NCBI RefSeq assembly: GCF_017377395.1 | Contig: NZ_CP061800.1 | Span: 806,001-870,000 of the forward strand | DNA from: Desulfonema magnum | GTDB taxonomy: Bacteria; Desulfobacterota; Desulfobacteria; Desulfobacterales; 4be13 | Length of the DNA stretch: 64,000 bases | Direction: 5' to 3' | In this document: positions 9,028 to 17,563 of the stretch, piece after piece | How positions within the stretch are numbered: position 1 is the stretch's first letter | Layout of the letters: every line of letters begins with the position of its first letter | Position numbers and translations under genes: made by a program | Notes under the pieces: model-generated | Told to the model about the DNA's origin: nothing | Databases searched by the model: none | What the model saw: the letters and a program-made list of their open reading frames with translations, nothing else

Positions 9028-9717
9028 ATGACTTCAGCAATTATTGTAGCTGGCGGCAAGGGCCTCAGAATGAAGGAGATGGTACGCAAGCAGTATCTTT
9101 TGCTTGCGGGGCGTCCGATTTTAAGCCATACACTGGCAGTGTTTGACCAATGTGACGCGATAGATAAAATTTTTCTTGTGGCTCCGGCCGAGGATTTTGA
9201 TTTTTGTCGTAAAAATCTCCTTGGTTCCTTTCATTTTGAAAAAAAAATCACTCTTGTTCCGGGAGGGGCCGAGCGTCAGTATTCTGTTTATAACGGGCTG
9301 ATGGCGGTCAGTGATAAAAAAAGCATTGTTGTTATTCATGACGGTGTGCGCCCTTTTGTGCGTCATGATCAGATAACCGCTTGCATTGAAAGCGCAAAAG
9401 AGCATGGTGCATGCATTCTCGGAATGCCTGCTTTTGACACTTTGAAACAGGTAAATTCTTCGGGTGAGATTGAAAAGACGCTTGAAAGAGAGGTGATATG
9501 GCTTGCACAGACACCGCAGGCTTTTCAATATGATATCATCGTAAGCGCACACGAAGCCGCGGCTCGTGAAGGATATATCGGCACAGACGACGCATCTCTT
9601 GCAGAGCGGATGGGACAAAAAGTGAAAATAATAACCGGCAGCCGAAATAATATAAAGATTACCACTCAGGAAGACCTCAGACTCGCAGGAATAATTATGG
9701 AAAAGAGGTTGTTATGA
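9028..9717 (+). CDS. ispD: IspD, 2-C-methyl-D-erythritol 4-phosphate cytidylyltransferase
   Basis: The enzyme (229 residues) transfers CMP to methylerythritol phosphate in the MEP isoprenoid pathway. The nucleotide-binding start AIIVAGGKGLRMKEMVRKQY has the family's GxGxRM...KQ pattern; HDGVRPF near residue 110 and QTPQAF near 160 are also typical. The ATG is the only sensible start, yet no Shine-Dalgarno sequence exists because the TTTTCAA array runs up to 9022. ispF, often the next gene, is not present: the stop overlaps an ATG whose short frame reads only through a dispersed repeat. Confidence 0.93.
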   Translation: MTSAIIVAGGKGLRMKEMVRKQYLLLAGRPILSHTLAVFDQCDAIDKIFLVAPAEDFDFCRKNLLGSFHFEKKITLVPGGAERQYSVYNGLMAVSDKKSIVVIHDGVRPFVRHDQITACIESAKEHGACILGMPAFDTLKQVNSSGEIEKTLEREVIWLAQTPQAFQYDIIVSAHEAAAREGYIGTDDASLAERMGQKVKIITGSRNNIKITTQEDLRLAGIIMEKRLL

Positions 9718-9746
9718 ACGGTTTCCATTTGCTGATACTTTTTTTC

Positions 9747-9776
9747 TGTCATTCCTGCGAAAGCAGGAATCCACTG
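9747..9776. repeat. ATTCCTGCGAAAGCAGGAAT palindromic repeat
   Basis: This dispersed hairpin produces the well-known false peptide CHSCESRNP when translated. Other copies in the window lie near 29090, 44370, 47335 and 47395, and there they sit inside longer inverted arms. Confidence 0.85.
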
Positions 9777-9921
9777 CTCCGAGACCTGAAAAATTATGGC
9801 CAGGCACTTAATTTGATTTCTCAGGCGTTTTGCGAAAACTAATTTTCGCATTTGGGATCGGATGCTGTTGACCGGTTATTCCGAATTCTGTCCCATTGTC
9901 AGCAAAAATCCTTAGCATCAG

Positions 9922-10416
9922 TTATTCTTTTATCTGTCTCAGCTTCTTAATTTTTTCTATCACATCTTCAGGGGTTTTTTCATAATGCAATACGCCCTGT
10001 TTCCTATAATTCTCAAAAATTTTCCCTATATCAAAATTCATAAGAATCACAGGTCTGTTGTTTTTAAGCCCGAGTGCGATTTCAGATATCGTGCCTGATC
10101 CCCCGGGACACGCCACAACAACATGACTTGAGAGTACGTTAATACTGTTCCTCGCGCTGCCCATGCCTGTAAGAACAGGTATGGTGACATACGCTGACGC
10201 CATATCATAATTGTCATCTGGCAGAATTCCCACTGTCAGCCCGCCCTGTTCCTGGGCACCCTTTGCCGAAGCCTCCATAATTCCGGCACTTCTTCCGCCA
10301 TTCAGCAGAACCCAGCCCTGATTCGCAATCAGTTGTCCCAGACGATATGCAGCATCCGCATCCTCAGGGGAAGCCTTTCCGCCTCCCATGACACCCACGA
10401 TCAAAGGTCTTTTCAC
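9922..10416 (-). CDS. SLOG/Rossmann-fold protein of the TIGR00725 family
   Basis: The 164-residue product is similar to lysine-decarboxylase-like (LOG) and molybdenum-cofactor-carrier proteins. It starts with VGVMGGGKAS, carries LLNGGRSAGIMEASAKGA near residue 37 and the nucleotide-binding loop CPGGSGTISEIALG near residue 103. The PGGxGTxxE loop suggests binding of a nucleotide or phosphoribosyl group; the substrate is not known. The GTG start at 10416 is preceded by AAAGGAAA. The gene is monocistronic, with a 13-bp inverted repeat upstream (10449-10556). Confidence 0.8.
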   Translation of the reverse strand: MKRPLIVGVMGGGKASPEDADAAYRLGQLIANQGWVLLNGGRSAGIMEASAKGAQEQGGLTVGILPDDNYDMASAYVTIPVLTGMGSARNSINVLSSHVVVACPGGSGTISEIALGLKNNRPVILMNFDIGKIFENYRKQGVLHYEKTPEDVIEKIKKLRQIKE

Positions 10417-10448
10417 AATTTTTTTCCTTTATGATAAGGACTGAAAAT

Positions 10449-10556
10449 AGGCATCCTTCATTTGTCAGTTTACAGTTTGCTCTCGAACAATTTTGCAAAT
10501 TGTTCGACAGGTCAGAAAAAGTATAAACCACTTTTCAGCTTCTATGAAGGATGCCT
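10449..10556. repeat. Inverted repeat AGGCATCCTTCAT with nested palindrome
   Basis: AGGCATCCTTCAT at 10449-10461 and its complement at 10544-10556 enclose a second palindrome, CGAACAATTTT/AAATTGTTCG, centred near 10495. The segment lies between two minus-strand genes. Confidence 0.75.
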
Positions 10557-10596
10557 GGAAGTATTAACAAAATAATGGTTTCACATTTTCCCTTTT

Positions 10597-10791
10597 TTAT
10601 CCATCTGCTTTCAGAAATATCCTGTGATCTACAAGAGAAAGCGCATGAATATGATGAGCCTTTAGGAATTTCTGTTCTCCGAATATACTCACCAGAGTGA
10701 TGCCCTCACCCTCAGGATCCACCGTGTCAACAGCTTCCATAATCAGTTTTTTCTCGTCTCCCTCGATTAAATAAGCATTTGCTTCACACAT
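10597..10791 (-). CDS. CooT family nickel-binding protein
   Basis: This 64-residue protein resembles CooT, a small nickel-binding homodimer first found with CO dehydrogenase maturation genes. The start is fixed at ATG 10791 by AAGGAG eight bases upstream and by the family hallmark MC: the second residue is the metal-binding cysteine (MCEANAYLIEG). The middle, EGEGITLVSIFGEQKFLKAHHIHALSL, fits the small barrel of the family. It lies 26 bases behind a DUF3842 gene and is probably co-transcribed with it. No CO dehydrogenase gene is in the window. Confidence 0.8.
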   Translation of the reverse strand: MCEANAYLIEGDEKKLIMEAVDTVDPEGEGITLVSIFGEQKFLKAHHIHALSLVDHRIFLKADG

Positions 10792-10817
10792 AGCGTCTCT
10801 CCTTGCATTGAGAATTT

Positions 10818-11231
10818 TCAATTCTCAATTCTTAAATGTTCGTGTATCAGAGTTTCAATCAGGTGGGGGAGCGGAATTGCAGAAACCCCCACAATTTCAA
10901 AATTTTCCCGGGAAAGGGGAATGAGCAGTTTCCTTGCCGGGCTACAGGCCACAGCTTCCGCAATCTTGGGTGTCACCTCTCCCATCATGGCATGGGCAAT
11001 AACAACACTCACAGGGCCAATGATCACATCTGCCTGCTTTACGGTCTGCACAATGGCATTTTCTCCTGAAGCCCCGCGATTTGCTCTTGCCTTGAGCATC
11101 TGGGCTGTGGCAATGGCATTCGTACCCAGCGCGATAATTTCAACTGTCTCTTCAAATAATTCCTTGAGTTTTTTGATTACAGCGCTGCCAATTCCCCCTC
11201 CCTGTCCGTCAACTACACATATTTGCTTCAT
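10818..11231 (-). CDS. DUF3842 family protein
   Basis: The 137-residue product begins with a Rossmann-like loop, VVDGQGGGIGSAVIKKL, followed by IIALGTNAIATAQMLKARANRGASGENAI and ADVIIGPVSVVIAHAMMGEVTPKIAEAV, all characteristic of DUF3842. The glycine-rich loop suggests nucleotide or dinucleotide binding; no activity is known. ATG 11231 is preferred over an upstream in-frame codon because it begins the conserved MKQICVVDGQGG. The CooT-like gene follows, so the two may act together in nickel handling (inference). Confidence 0.8.
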   Translation of the reverse strand: MKQICVVDGQGGGIGSAVIKKLKELFEETVEIIALGTNAIATAQMLKARANRGASGENAIVQTVKQADVIIGPVSVVIAHAMMGEVTPKIAEAVACSPARKLLIPLSRENFEIVGVSAIPLPHLIETLIHEHLRIEN

Positions 11232-11337
11232 ATTATTCAAACCTCGGAACATTCCAAAAATGAGTTTGAGGCAAATTTGATACAATATTTCTTTCTATCA
11301 TAATTTTTCTCCTTTTGAAATCTCTTTAAAAAGTTAG

Positions 11338-11741
11338 TGATTATAGCGGATTTAGGGGAGGCCGGGGAAGCCCATATGCATCAGGCTAAGATTACAACCT
11401 ACTGTTTTTATTAACTCTGATTTTGCCGGACGGGGTTTGCAACCCCGTCCGGAATATTTTCCGGATCGCCGCCCGCAAACGTTTCGGACGGGGTTGCAAA
11501 CCCCGTCCGGCAGCCGTCCCGCATTCTTAGCCTGATGCATATGCGGGGAAGCCCCGTGGGGTGGCATATTTGCAGCATTCATCATGCAGGGTCGCCAAGC
11601 CCCGCGGGGTGACATATTTGCAGCATTCATCATGCAGGCAAAGCCCGGTCGGGGCGGCATATTCGTAGCATGATTTACTACTGCTACAAATATGACGCCC
11701 TTACAGGGATTTACCGGCCTCCCCTAAATCCCTTATAATCA
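11338..11741. mobile_element. Non-coding element with TGATTATA(A/G)CGGATTT terminal inverted repeats
   Basis: The left end TGATTATAGCGGATTTAGGG and the right end CCCTAAATCCCTTATAATCA are imperfect inverted repeats about 404 bp apart. The interior contains a complete CATATGCATCAGGCTAAGA element (about 11373-11542) and CGGGGTGGCATATTTGCAGCA-type units. No open frame for a transposase is present, so this is a MITE-like non-autonomous element. Related copies are at 12655-12725 and 35026-35348. Confidence 0.75.
11373..11542. repeat. CATATGCATCAGGCTAAGA palindromic element, copy 1
   Basis: CATATGCATCAGGCTAAGA and its complement bound about 170 bp. Inside are inverted blocks of GGACGGGGTTTGCAACCCC, themselves palindromic. 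The copy sits within the larger element at 11338-11741; a second copy is at 49721-49880. Confidence 0.8.
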
Positions 11742-11772
11742 GAAAACTTTTTTGAACATCGAGTTATAGTGA

Positions 11773-11810
11773 TATCTGCATTGTGCTATTATCCGCAGGT
11801 TTCAGAATCT
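11773..11810 (-). pseudogene. Possible YoeB toxin C-terminal remnant
   Basis: On the minus strand the codons read IIAQCRYHY followed by a few unrelated residues. This matches the last strand of YoeB-type toxins and a longer remnant at 27519-27613. No further YoeB sequence is readable upstream. Confidence 0.35.
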
Positions 11811-11883
11811 GCTCCATTTATATATTTCAGCGACTCGGGTTTGCATATCCCGTCACAAAAAGACTTTCCCAGTGGTGTTGTGA

Positions 11884-12591
11884 TTATCTGCGGCCTGATT
11901 CAGCGATGCTCTGATCCCAAATTTCTTTGGGGCGACCTTCTTCTACCATGTTCTTTAACACCTGTGCAATTTGGGGAATGAGGTGTTCATTTTTCTTGTG
12001 CAAATAGTGATAAAGGCGGGCTTTGACCAACGGAGGCTCAAGCACTCTGATCCCTTTCATGTTCAGTTTCCTGAGTTCGATTAATCCGTTCGTCCGGGCC
12101 ATCACCGCCACATCGGTTCTTCCGGCATTGAGTTTTAACAGAACTTGTTTATACGTCGGGACTGCCTCAACCGTCAGTCCCCGCGTACCTTTTTCTATAA
12201 ACTTCGAACCTATTAATATCCCTATTGTATAAGGCTTCAGGCTTTCCCATCCTGTCACATCAAAAGTGACATCTTTCGTAAACACGACACCTTCCATGGC
12301 AATCACGGGAACAGGCACCCTCCGCAAATTCGGATAGAGTTCCTGAACCTCCCTGATCCGGATCACCTCTCCGTCGAACTTGCCTTTGTTTGCCATGTGC
12401 AATGCTCTTTCAGCAGGCAGTATCTTCGTCTCAATCTGAATCCCAATCCGTTGATACGCTTCCCTCAAAATATTCACACCGACCACAGCATTCAGGTGGC
12501 TATCCAACGTCGTAAGAACAAGTTTTTCCCGGGCATACACGGAACCGCTCATTATCAGGACACTGAACAGTGTCATCAGTATCATTCTCAT
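11884..12591 (-). CDS. Periplasmic solute-binding protein, SBP_bac_3-like
   Basis: The 235-residue product has a signal peptide (MRMILMTLFSVLIMSGSVYA, cleavage after residue 20) and a type II periplasmic-binding fold. TTLDSHLNAVVGVNILREAYQRIGIQIE and PAERALHMANKGKFDGEVIRI match the N-terminal lobe of amino-acid-type binding proteins. No ABC permease or ATPase is adjacent, so it is an orphan that could serve a distant transporter or a sensor. It is flanked on both sides by TGATTATAACGG-type elements. Confidence 0.75.
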   Translation of the reverse strand: MRMILMTLFSVLIMSGSVYAREKLVLTTLDSHLNAVVGVNILREAYQRIGIQIETKILPAERALHMANKGKFDGEVIRIREVQELYPNLRRVPVPVIAMEGVVFTKDVTFDVTGWESLKPYTIGILIGSKFIEKGTRGLTVEAVPTYKQVLLKLNAGRTDVAVMARTNGLIELRKLNMKGIRVLEPPLVKARLYHYLHKKNEHLIPQIAQVLKNMVEEGRPKEIWDQSIAESGRR

Positions 12592-12654
12592 CAGTCATTC
12601 CTTCGGAATTGCAAAAATTGAAGTTATTTTTCGTTACAGCATAAATTTTAGTTC

Positions 12655-12725
12655 TGATTATAACGGATTCGGGGGAGGCTCCGAATTTCAGCATGTCGCG
12701 GCATCCTCCAAATCCGTTATCATCA
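12655..12725. mobile_element. Short TGATTATAACGG element
   Basis: TGATTATAACGGATTCGGGG and the complementary end CCAAATCCGTTATCATCA are separated by only about 30 bases. It appears to be a minimal or internally deleted member of the family at 11338 and 35026. Confidence 0.7.
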
Positions 12726-12900
12726 GTGTTTTTTTAATCAGCATCTTCTTTCTGATCGTGAAAATTACAGGCACAAATCACCAGTTTATTTTTTTCTTAT
12801 ATTCATATATTAACGAGATGTCAACTATACATAATGATTGAAACAAGCAGCCGCGGGTCAGATGGCCCGCAGAGTCGCATCAGTTCCGCTAAAACAGTTT

Positions 12901-13052
12901 CAGCAGATCAAAAAGTTTTCAGGCTGTCACAGGGCGGACACGGCGGACGGGGGAGAAACCCGGCTTTTTCCGGGGGAGATCGCCCCGTTCTGGAAAAACC
13001 CCCGGGTTTCTTTGCTGTCCCGCGCACAGTCCGGAAACTTTCCGATCTGCTG
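12901..13052. repeat. Long palindrome with AAACCCGG core, type B
   Basis: The outer arms CAGCAGATCAAAAAGTTTTC and GAAACTTTCCGATCTGCTG enclose inner complementary blocks AGAAACCCGGCTTTTTCC and GGAAAAACCCCCGGGTTTCT. The same structure with diverged arms recurs at 47525-47678. Open frames here are artefacts of the repeat. Confidence 0.85.
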
Positions 13053-13114
13053 AGTTTAGGTGTTCAAATCTGAAATGATTTCTGCAAGCTTCCGGCTGAG
13101 GGTCAGGAACAAAC

Positions 13115-13143
13115 TTGACATATTTATTTTTTTAACCTATTTG
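13115..13143 (+). promoter_or_regulatory. Candidate promoter of the M3-like peptidase
   Basis: TTGACA (13115-13120) is followed after 17 bases by TATTTG (13138-13143), about 57 bases before the start codon. The -35 box is perfect and the -10 box weak. Confidence 0.4.
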
Positions 13144-13199
13144 ATCTGCAACTCATCTGAAATGAAAACAGACCAATCTGAAGGAGATAAATAACCCGC

Positions 13200-14684
13200 T
13201 TGAAAAAAACATTCAGCTTATCAGATATTGAAAACATTCTCCATCACCTGAATTACCGATGGAAATTAGAAGCTCTGGCACTCTGGAAGGGGGACAATGC
13301 CCCTTTTGAAACCCATCAGATTTATGAAGGATACGAAGCGTTCATAAATCCTGACACGCTGACATATATTGACAGGCTTGAAAATAATACTGCCAAGAAC
13401 CGCCTCAGACATGCCCTGATTGATCATTATCTCCAAAGAGTGTTACTTCCCCATGAGACTGAAATGCGGGCATGGATGAGAGGGGCTGTCGCTCTTGTAC
13501 ACGATGAAAGATTGTATTTCCGGGATGTTATTCCCTGGTGTCAGAAGTCAGGCACATACGAAAAGCGGCAGATCCTTCAGAAAGAAACCGGGCCGCTTTG
13601 TAAATTTCTGAAGCCGTTTGCCCTCAACTACTGGAATGTCCTGCTGGACCTTCTTCGGAAAGACTTGGGGTTTGAAAATTATCTGACTTACTGTGAGCAA
13701 AAAAAAGAAATCCCCTATGCCAGGTACTATGAAACCATCAAAAAATTTCTTTCAGAGACAGATGAGCTTTATTTTCCGGCCATGGAACGCTGGACAAAAA
13801 ATCGCTTTGGCCGGCCCCTGAGCGACCTTACCCGGTTTGATGCCATTAAGCTGCTGTGTCTCGAACAATTTGACCTGCTTTTTCCAGATAAGACCATGAA
13901 GGAATTAACCACTTTTTTCCGGTTCTGGCAGATCATGCCTGAAAATTTGCCAGGGCTTCAAATGGAGCTGGGAAAAGAAAAGGAAAAGGCATCACAGGGC
14001 ATATCTTTTCTCCTTCAGATACCGGAAGAGGTCTATATTCTCATGCGCCCCCGGGGCGGATGGATTGATATCGAAACCTTATGGCATGAACTGGGACACG
14101 GATTTTCAGCCGTGTTCACATCTCCGGAACTCTCCATTACAGACCGGGACATGGCAACCACCTTTGCTTTATCCGAGTCTTATGCTTTTTTTCTTCAGAA
14201 TCTGGCGTTGTCACGCCCTGTTTTGGAAGACTACCTCGGTCTGAGTCCTGATGACTCAGAAGACTTTTTTTATCACAAGACCCTCAGGGATATTTCTGTA
14301 TTCAGGCGATACGCAGCTAAATTTATGGCCGAATTCGAGATGTTTTCAAGCGGGGACCTTTCAAACGGAGAACGTTATGCTGAACTGATGGCCCGATATA
14401 CCGGATTTTACTATCAGCCCGAGGGACATCTGTTTGATCTGGTTCCCGAGTTTTACTGCCTGGAATATCTCCTGGGATGGATGGGGGCAGCGATATTGGA
14501 GGATCATCTGCGAGGCCGCATGGGGGAGCGGTGGGCGTTCTGCTCCGAGACAGGAGACATTTTGAAGAAATGGTGGGAGCAGGGGAACCAATATAATATT
14601 TTCCGATTTATGGATAAAAACAATCTTGGGCCTATGAGTCCGGCTCCGCTCCTGAAACGATGGAATGCGGTTCTGAATCCGTAA
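13200..14684 (+). CDS. M3-like zinc metallopeptidase
   Basis: The 494-residue protein carries the gluzincin motif in TLWHELGHGFSAVF (HELGH near residues 296-300) and a downstream ALSESYAFF helix whose glutamate (about residue 326) would be the third zinc ligand. The predominantly helical sequence and the FxxYAAKFMAEFEMF region resemble oligopeptidase F/M3 peptidases, but the protein is about 100 residues shorter than typical PepF. It lacks a signal peptide and is presumably a cytoplasmic oligopeptidase. The start is TTG 13200; AAGGAG lies 13 bases upstream, a long spacing, so the exact start is slightly uncertain. Confidence 0.75.
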   Translation: MKKTFSLSDIENILHHLNYRWKLEALALWKGDNAPFETHQIYEGYEAFINPDTLTYIDRLENNTAKNRLRHALIDHYLQRVLLPHETEMRAWMRGAVALVHDERLYFRDVIPWCQKSGTYEKRQILQKETGPLCKFLKPFALNYWNVLLDLLRKDLGFENYLTYCEQKKEIPYARYYETIKKFLSETDELYFPAMERWTKNRFGRPLSDLTRFDAIKLLCLEQFDLLFPDKTMKELTTFFRFWQIMPENLPGLQMELGKEKEKASQGISFLLQIPEEVYILMRPRGGWIDIETLWHELGHGFSAVFTSPELSITDRDMATTFALSESYAFFLQNLALSRPVLEDYLGLSPDDSEDFFYHKTLRDISVFRRYAAKFMAEFEMFSSGDLSNGERYAELMARYTGFYYQPEGHLFDLVPEFYCLEYLLGWMGAAILEDHLRGRMGERWAFCSETGDILKKWWEQGNQYNIFRFMDKNNLGPMSPAPLLKRWNAVLNP

Positions 14685-15014
14685 TAAGGTTCGTAAACCA
14701 GTGTCCGACGAGGGGTGAAATTAGGAAAAACCGGTTGCAAAATTGCTCATTATAACGGATTGATGGGAGATCATAACTTTCTGAAATTATTATATCAGAA
14801 CATGCTGTTTTCTCCGAATGTCATTCCTGAAAAAAGTGACGCAATGCGCAGCTTATAATGCCACGAAGGCACAAAGGCACGAAGTTTCACGAAGGCTCTC
14901 CGTGTCTTTGCGGCATTCTCTTTCCGGTTAAAAAAAAGTCGCATACGGTCCGGCTTTCTGAGAATGTCACGGTTTTCCCCGGAATGGCAGGGCCTTCCCT
15001 GAATTCGTATTTTT
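14685..15014. other. Intergenic stretch with repeat fragments
   Basis: No gene is visible. A hairpin TGCCACGAAGGCACAAAGGC / GTGTCTTTGCGGCA at 14859-14917 belongs to the 'ccacgaaggcac' family seen at 8.3, 22.0 and 61.7 kb. A lone CATTATAACGGATTGATGGG near 14748 resembles one end of the TGATTATAACGG elements. Confidence 0.6.
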
Positions 15015-17456
15015 TCAAAACATCAAAAACGGATCCACATCCACAACGACTTTGACCCCCCGATAATTAAACATAAACGAATTTTTGGACATGAGCTGAC
15101 GGACAAACCTGTGAAGCTGTTTCACATTGAGTCCTTTCAGAAGAATCTGCCACCGGTATTGGTTTGCGATCTTGGAAACAGACGCCTCAATGGGACCCAA
15201 TATTTGCACAGATGATGAAAATGCCTCATTGTTTTTCTGCAAGTCATGACAAATCTCACCCATAGCCAAAGCAAATTCACGGGTTTTGCCCTTGTCTTTG
15301 CCTGAAATTTTCAACTGAATCAGTCTTGAGACCGGCGGATAGCTCAGGGCTTCTCGGAAAAGAATCTCCTTGTCATAAAAACGCCTGAAATCCTGTTCTC
15401 TGGCGCAGACCATGCTGAAATGATTCGGATTATACGTTTGGAGAATGACCCGCCCCGGGACATCTCCCCGCCCGGCTCTTCCCGCGACCTGGGCCAAAAG
15501 CTGAAACGTCCGTTCTCCGGCCCGGAAATCCGGAAAACAGAGCGAAAGATCCGCACAAATAATCCCCACCAGCGTAATCCCCGGAAAATCATGCCCTTTT
15601 GCCACCATCTGAGTTCCCACAAGAATATCTGTCTTGTGATTTCTGATATCTTTCAATATGTTTAAAATCGTGCCTTTCCGTGTGGTCGTGTCCCTGTCCA
15701 TTCTCGCGACCCTTGCATCCGGGAAAAGGGATTTCACTGCTGCCTCGGTCTTTTCCGTGCCAAGCCCCAGGAGCTTGATGCTGGAAGAATTACAGGTCGG
15801 GCACTTTGCATCAGACGGGAGCGTGAAACCGCAGTAATGGCATTTATACGCCTTTTCCGCCTGATGAAATGTCAGGGTGATATCGCAATTCTCACATCCC
15901 ACAGGGTCTCCGCACGCGGCACAGACCGGGAAACCGGCAAAGCCCCGGCGGTTCAGAAAGAGAAGAATCTGCTCCCCGCGTCCCAGGGTCTCTTTCATTG
16001 CCTGGTAAAGTTCCGGCGTAATAAAACGGCTGATACCGTGGTTATCCCTGCTTTTGCGAAGATCAACAACCGTGATATTCGGAAGCGGGCGTTTCTCCAC
16101 CCGCTCGGTCAGGGTGACTTCCTCGAATTTTTGGGTTTTCACATTATGATAAGACTGAACCGAAGGTGTGGCGGATCCGAGCACGGCAACGCCGTCTGAC
16201 AGCTTTGCCCTGACCACCGCAATATCCCGGGCATTATAAGGGAAATCATTCTCCTGTTTGTAGGACGTATCATGCTCCTCATCCACGATAATCAGACCAA
16301 TATCCCGAAAGGGCGCAAAAATGGCTGATCTTGCTCCGATGGTAATCCGGGCTTCATTGTTAATGATGCGTATCCACTGATCATATCGCTCGCCAGATGA
16401 AAGCCCGCTGTGGAGAACTGCCACGCAGTCTCCGAAACGGGCGCGAAACCGCCGCTCCATCTGGGATATGAGGGCGATTTCAGGAACCAGCACCAGCACG
16501 GATTTTTCTTGTCTGATGACCTCAGCCGCAATTTGCATATATACTTCGGTTTTTCCGCTTCCGGTAACCCCTGCGAGGAGATATGCTGCAAATCCTTTTT
16601 CCAGGGAATCTGTGATTTTGGAAATGACTTTTCCCTGCTCTTCCGTAAGCGTATGAGGGGTATCCGGCTGTATGGGATCACCAAAAGGGTCCCGGTAAAC
16701 TTTTTTTTCAAATACTGAAATATATCCTGAATCCGACAAAAATTTTATGAATCCCGCGGATTTCGGAAGCTGTTCTTTTAAATTTCTTATGGAAATTCCA
16801 CCTTGGGCTTCTAACAGATCAATGATTTTTTTTCGGGATGCGTAAAACCTGTCATCAGGAATATCAGAGCGAATTAACGAGACATACCGTTCTGTTCTTG
16901 AGCGTGTTTTCCCGCCCCCCAGGGTTCTTTCCCTGACAAGCCATCCGGATGTTTCCATGACATGGAGCAGAGAATTGGGAATATCCCGGTTCAGTTTTTT
17001 ACAGAGTGTTTTCAACTGGCAGGGGCCTTGTTGCAACTGGCCTAAAATTTCACGTCTTAACGGAGTAATATCATCCTCGGAAAGCGCATTTTTACCCACT
17101 TCTGTAATGGACAGGGTGACAAAATCATAAATATTCAGCCCCTTGGGAAGCGCGCTGTGGATGACCTCGCCCAGCGGATGAATATAATAGTCCGCAATCC
17201 ATTTGAAAAACGGTATCATGGAAGGAGGAAAGAGCGGGGTCTCATCAAGGACATCCAGAATCACTTTGATTTCATATTTGTCTGTGTATTCACCCGGTCC
17301 GAGGATGTATCCTGTAAGCCTGCGTCTGCCAAAGGGAACCAGCACCCTTTTTCCGGGAGATGCAAAAGAGAAAAGTGTCTCCGGCACACCGTAAATAAAC
17401 GTCTTGTCTATGGGAAGCGTGATGGCTACTTCGATATATGCTGAATGTGGTGTCAT
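15015..17456 (-). CDS. priA: PriA, primosomal replication restart helicase
   Basis: The 813-residue protein reloads the replisome at stalled forks. It shows the N-terminal DNA-binding domain (YIEVAITLPIDKTFIYGVPE), Walker A in GVTGSGKTEVYM (about residue 300), the DEEHD Walker B box, SAT motif GSATPS, the eight-cysteine zinc domain (CAACGDPVGCENC and CHYCGF...CPTC) and helicase motif VGTQMVAKGHDFPG. The ATG at 17456 is preferred to a GTG at 17468, since AAGG lies between them. The gene is downstream of selD on the same strand with a 74-base gap containing a CAACTAA/CAACTGA heptamer array. Confidence 0.95.
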   Translation of the reverse strand: MTPHSAYIEVAITLPIDKTFIYGVPETLFSFASPGKRVLVPFGRRRLTGYILGPGEYTDKYEIKVILDVLDETPLFPPSMIPFFKWIADYYIHPLGEVIHSALPKGLNIYDFVTLSITEVGKNALSEDDITPLRREILGQLQQGPCQLKTLCKKLNRDIPNSLLHVMETSGWLVRERTLGGGKTRSRTERYVSLIRSDIPDDRFYASRKKIIDLLEAQGGISIRNLKEQLPKSAGFIKFLSDSGYISVFEKKVYRDPFGDPIQPDTPHTLTEEQGKVISKITDSLEKGFAAYLLAGVTGSGKTEVYMQIAAEVIRQEKSVLVLVPEIALISQMERRFRARFGDCVAVLHSGLSSGERYDQWIRIINNEARITIGARSAIFAPFRDIGLIIVDEEHDTSYKQENDFPYNARDIAVVRAKLSDGVAVLGSATPSVQSYHNVKTQKFEEVTLTERVEKRPLPNITVVDLRKSRDNHGISRFITPELYQAMKETLGRGEQILLFLNRRGFAGFPVCAACGDPVGCENCDITLTFHQAEKAYKCHYCGFTLPSDAKCPTCNSSSIKLLGLGTEKTEAAVKSLFPDARVARMDRDTTTRKGTILNILKDIRNHKTDILVGTQMVAKGHDFPGITLVGIICADLSLCFPDFRAGERTFQLLAQVAGRAGRGDVPGRVILQTYNPNHFSMVCAREQDFRRFYDKEILFREALSYPPVSRLIQLKISGKDKGKTREFALAMGEICHDLQKNNEAFSSSVQILGPIEASVSKIANQYRWQILLKGLNVKQLHRFVRQLMSKNSFMFNYRGVKVVVDVDPFLMF

Positions 17457-17512
17457 TTGGTAATGCACCTTATCAGAACTTAATGGCAGTGACGTGAAGC
17501 ATGAGAATGAGG

Positions 17513-17563
17513 AAAACTAACAACTAACAACTAGCAACTAACAACTGACAACTGACAACTGAA
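17513..17563. repeat. Heptanucleotide microsatellite CAACTAA/CAACTGA
   Basis: About seven copies of the 7-base unit lie between priA and selD. The last copies run into the selD coding sequence and supply its C-terminal codons. Confidence 0.9.

Noticed and set aside
9121..9618. 165-codon minus-strand frame opposite ispD
   Set aside because: It is a shadow of a clearly coding gene on the other strand.
9714..9842. Short frame overlapping the ispD stop, as a possible ispF remnant
   Set aside because: Its sequence is the false peptide made by the ATTCCTGC repeat; nothing resembles IspF.
11338..11741. Insertion sequence encoding a transposase
   Set aside because: The ends are IS-like but no open frame for a transposase exists inside; treated as non-autonomous.
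12834..13073. Two overlapping 71-79 codon frames upstream of the peptidase gene
   Set aside because: They coincide with the type B palindrome and have no start signals.
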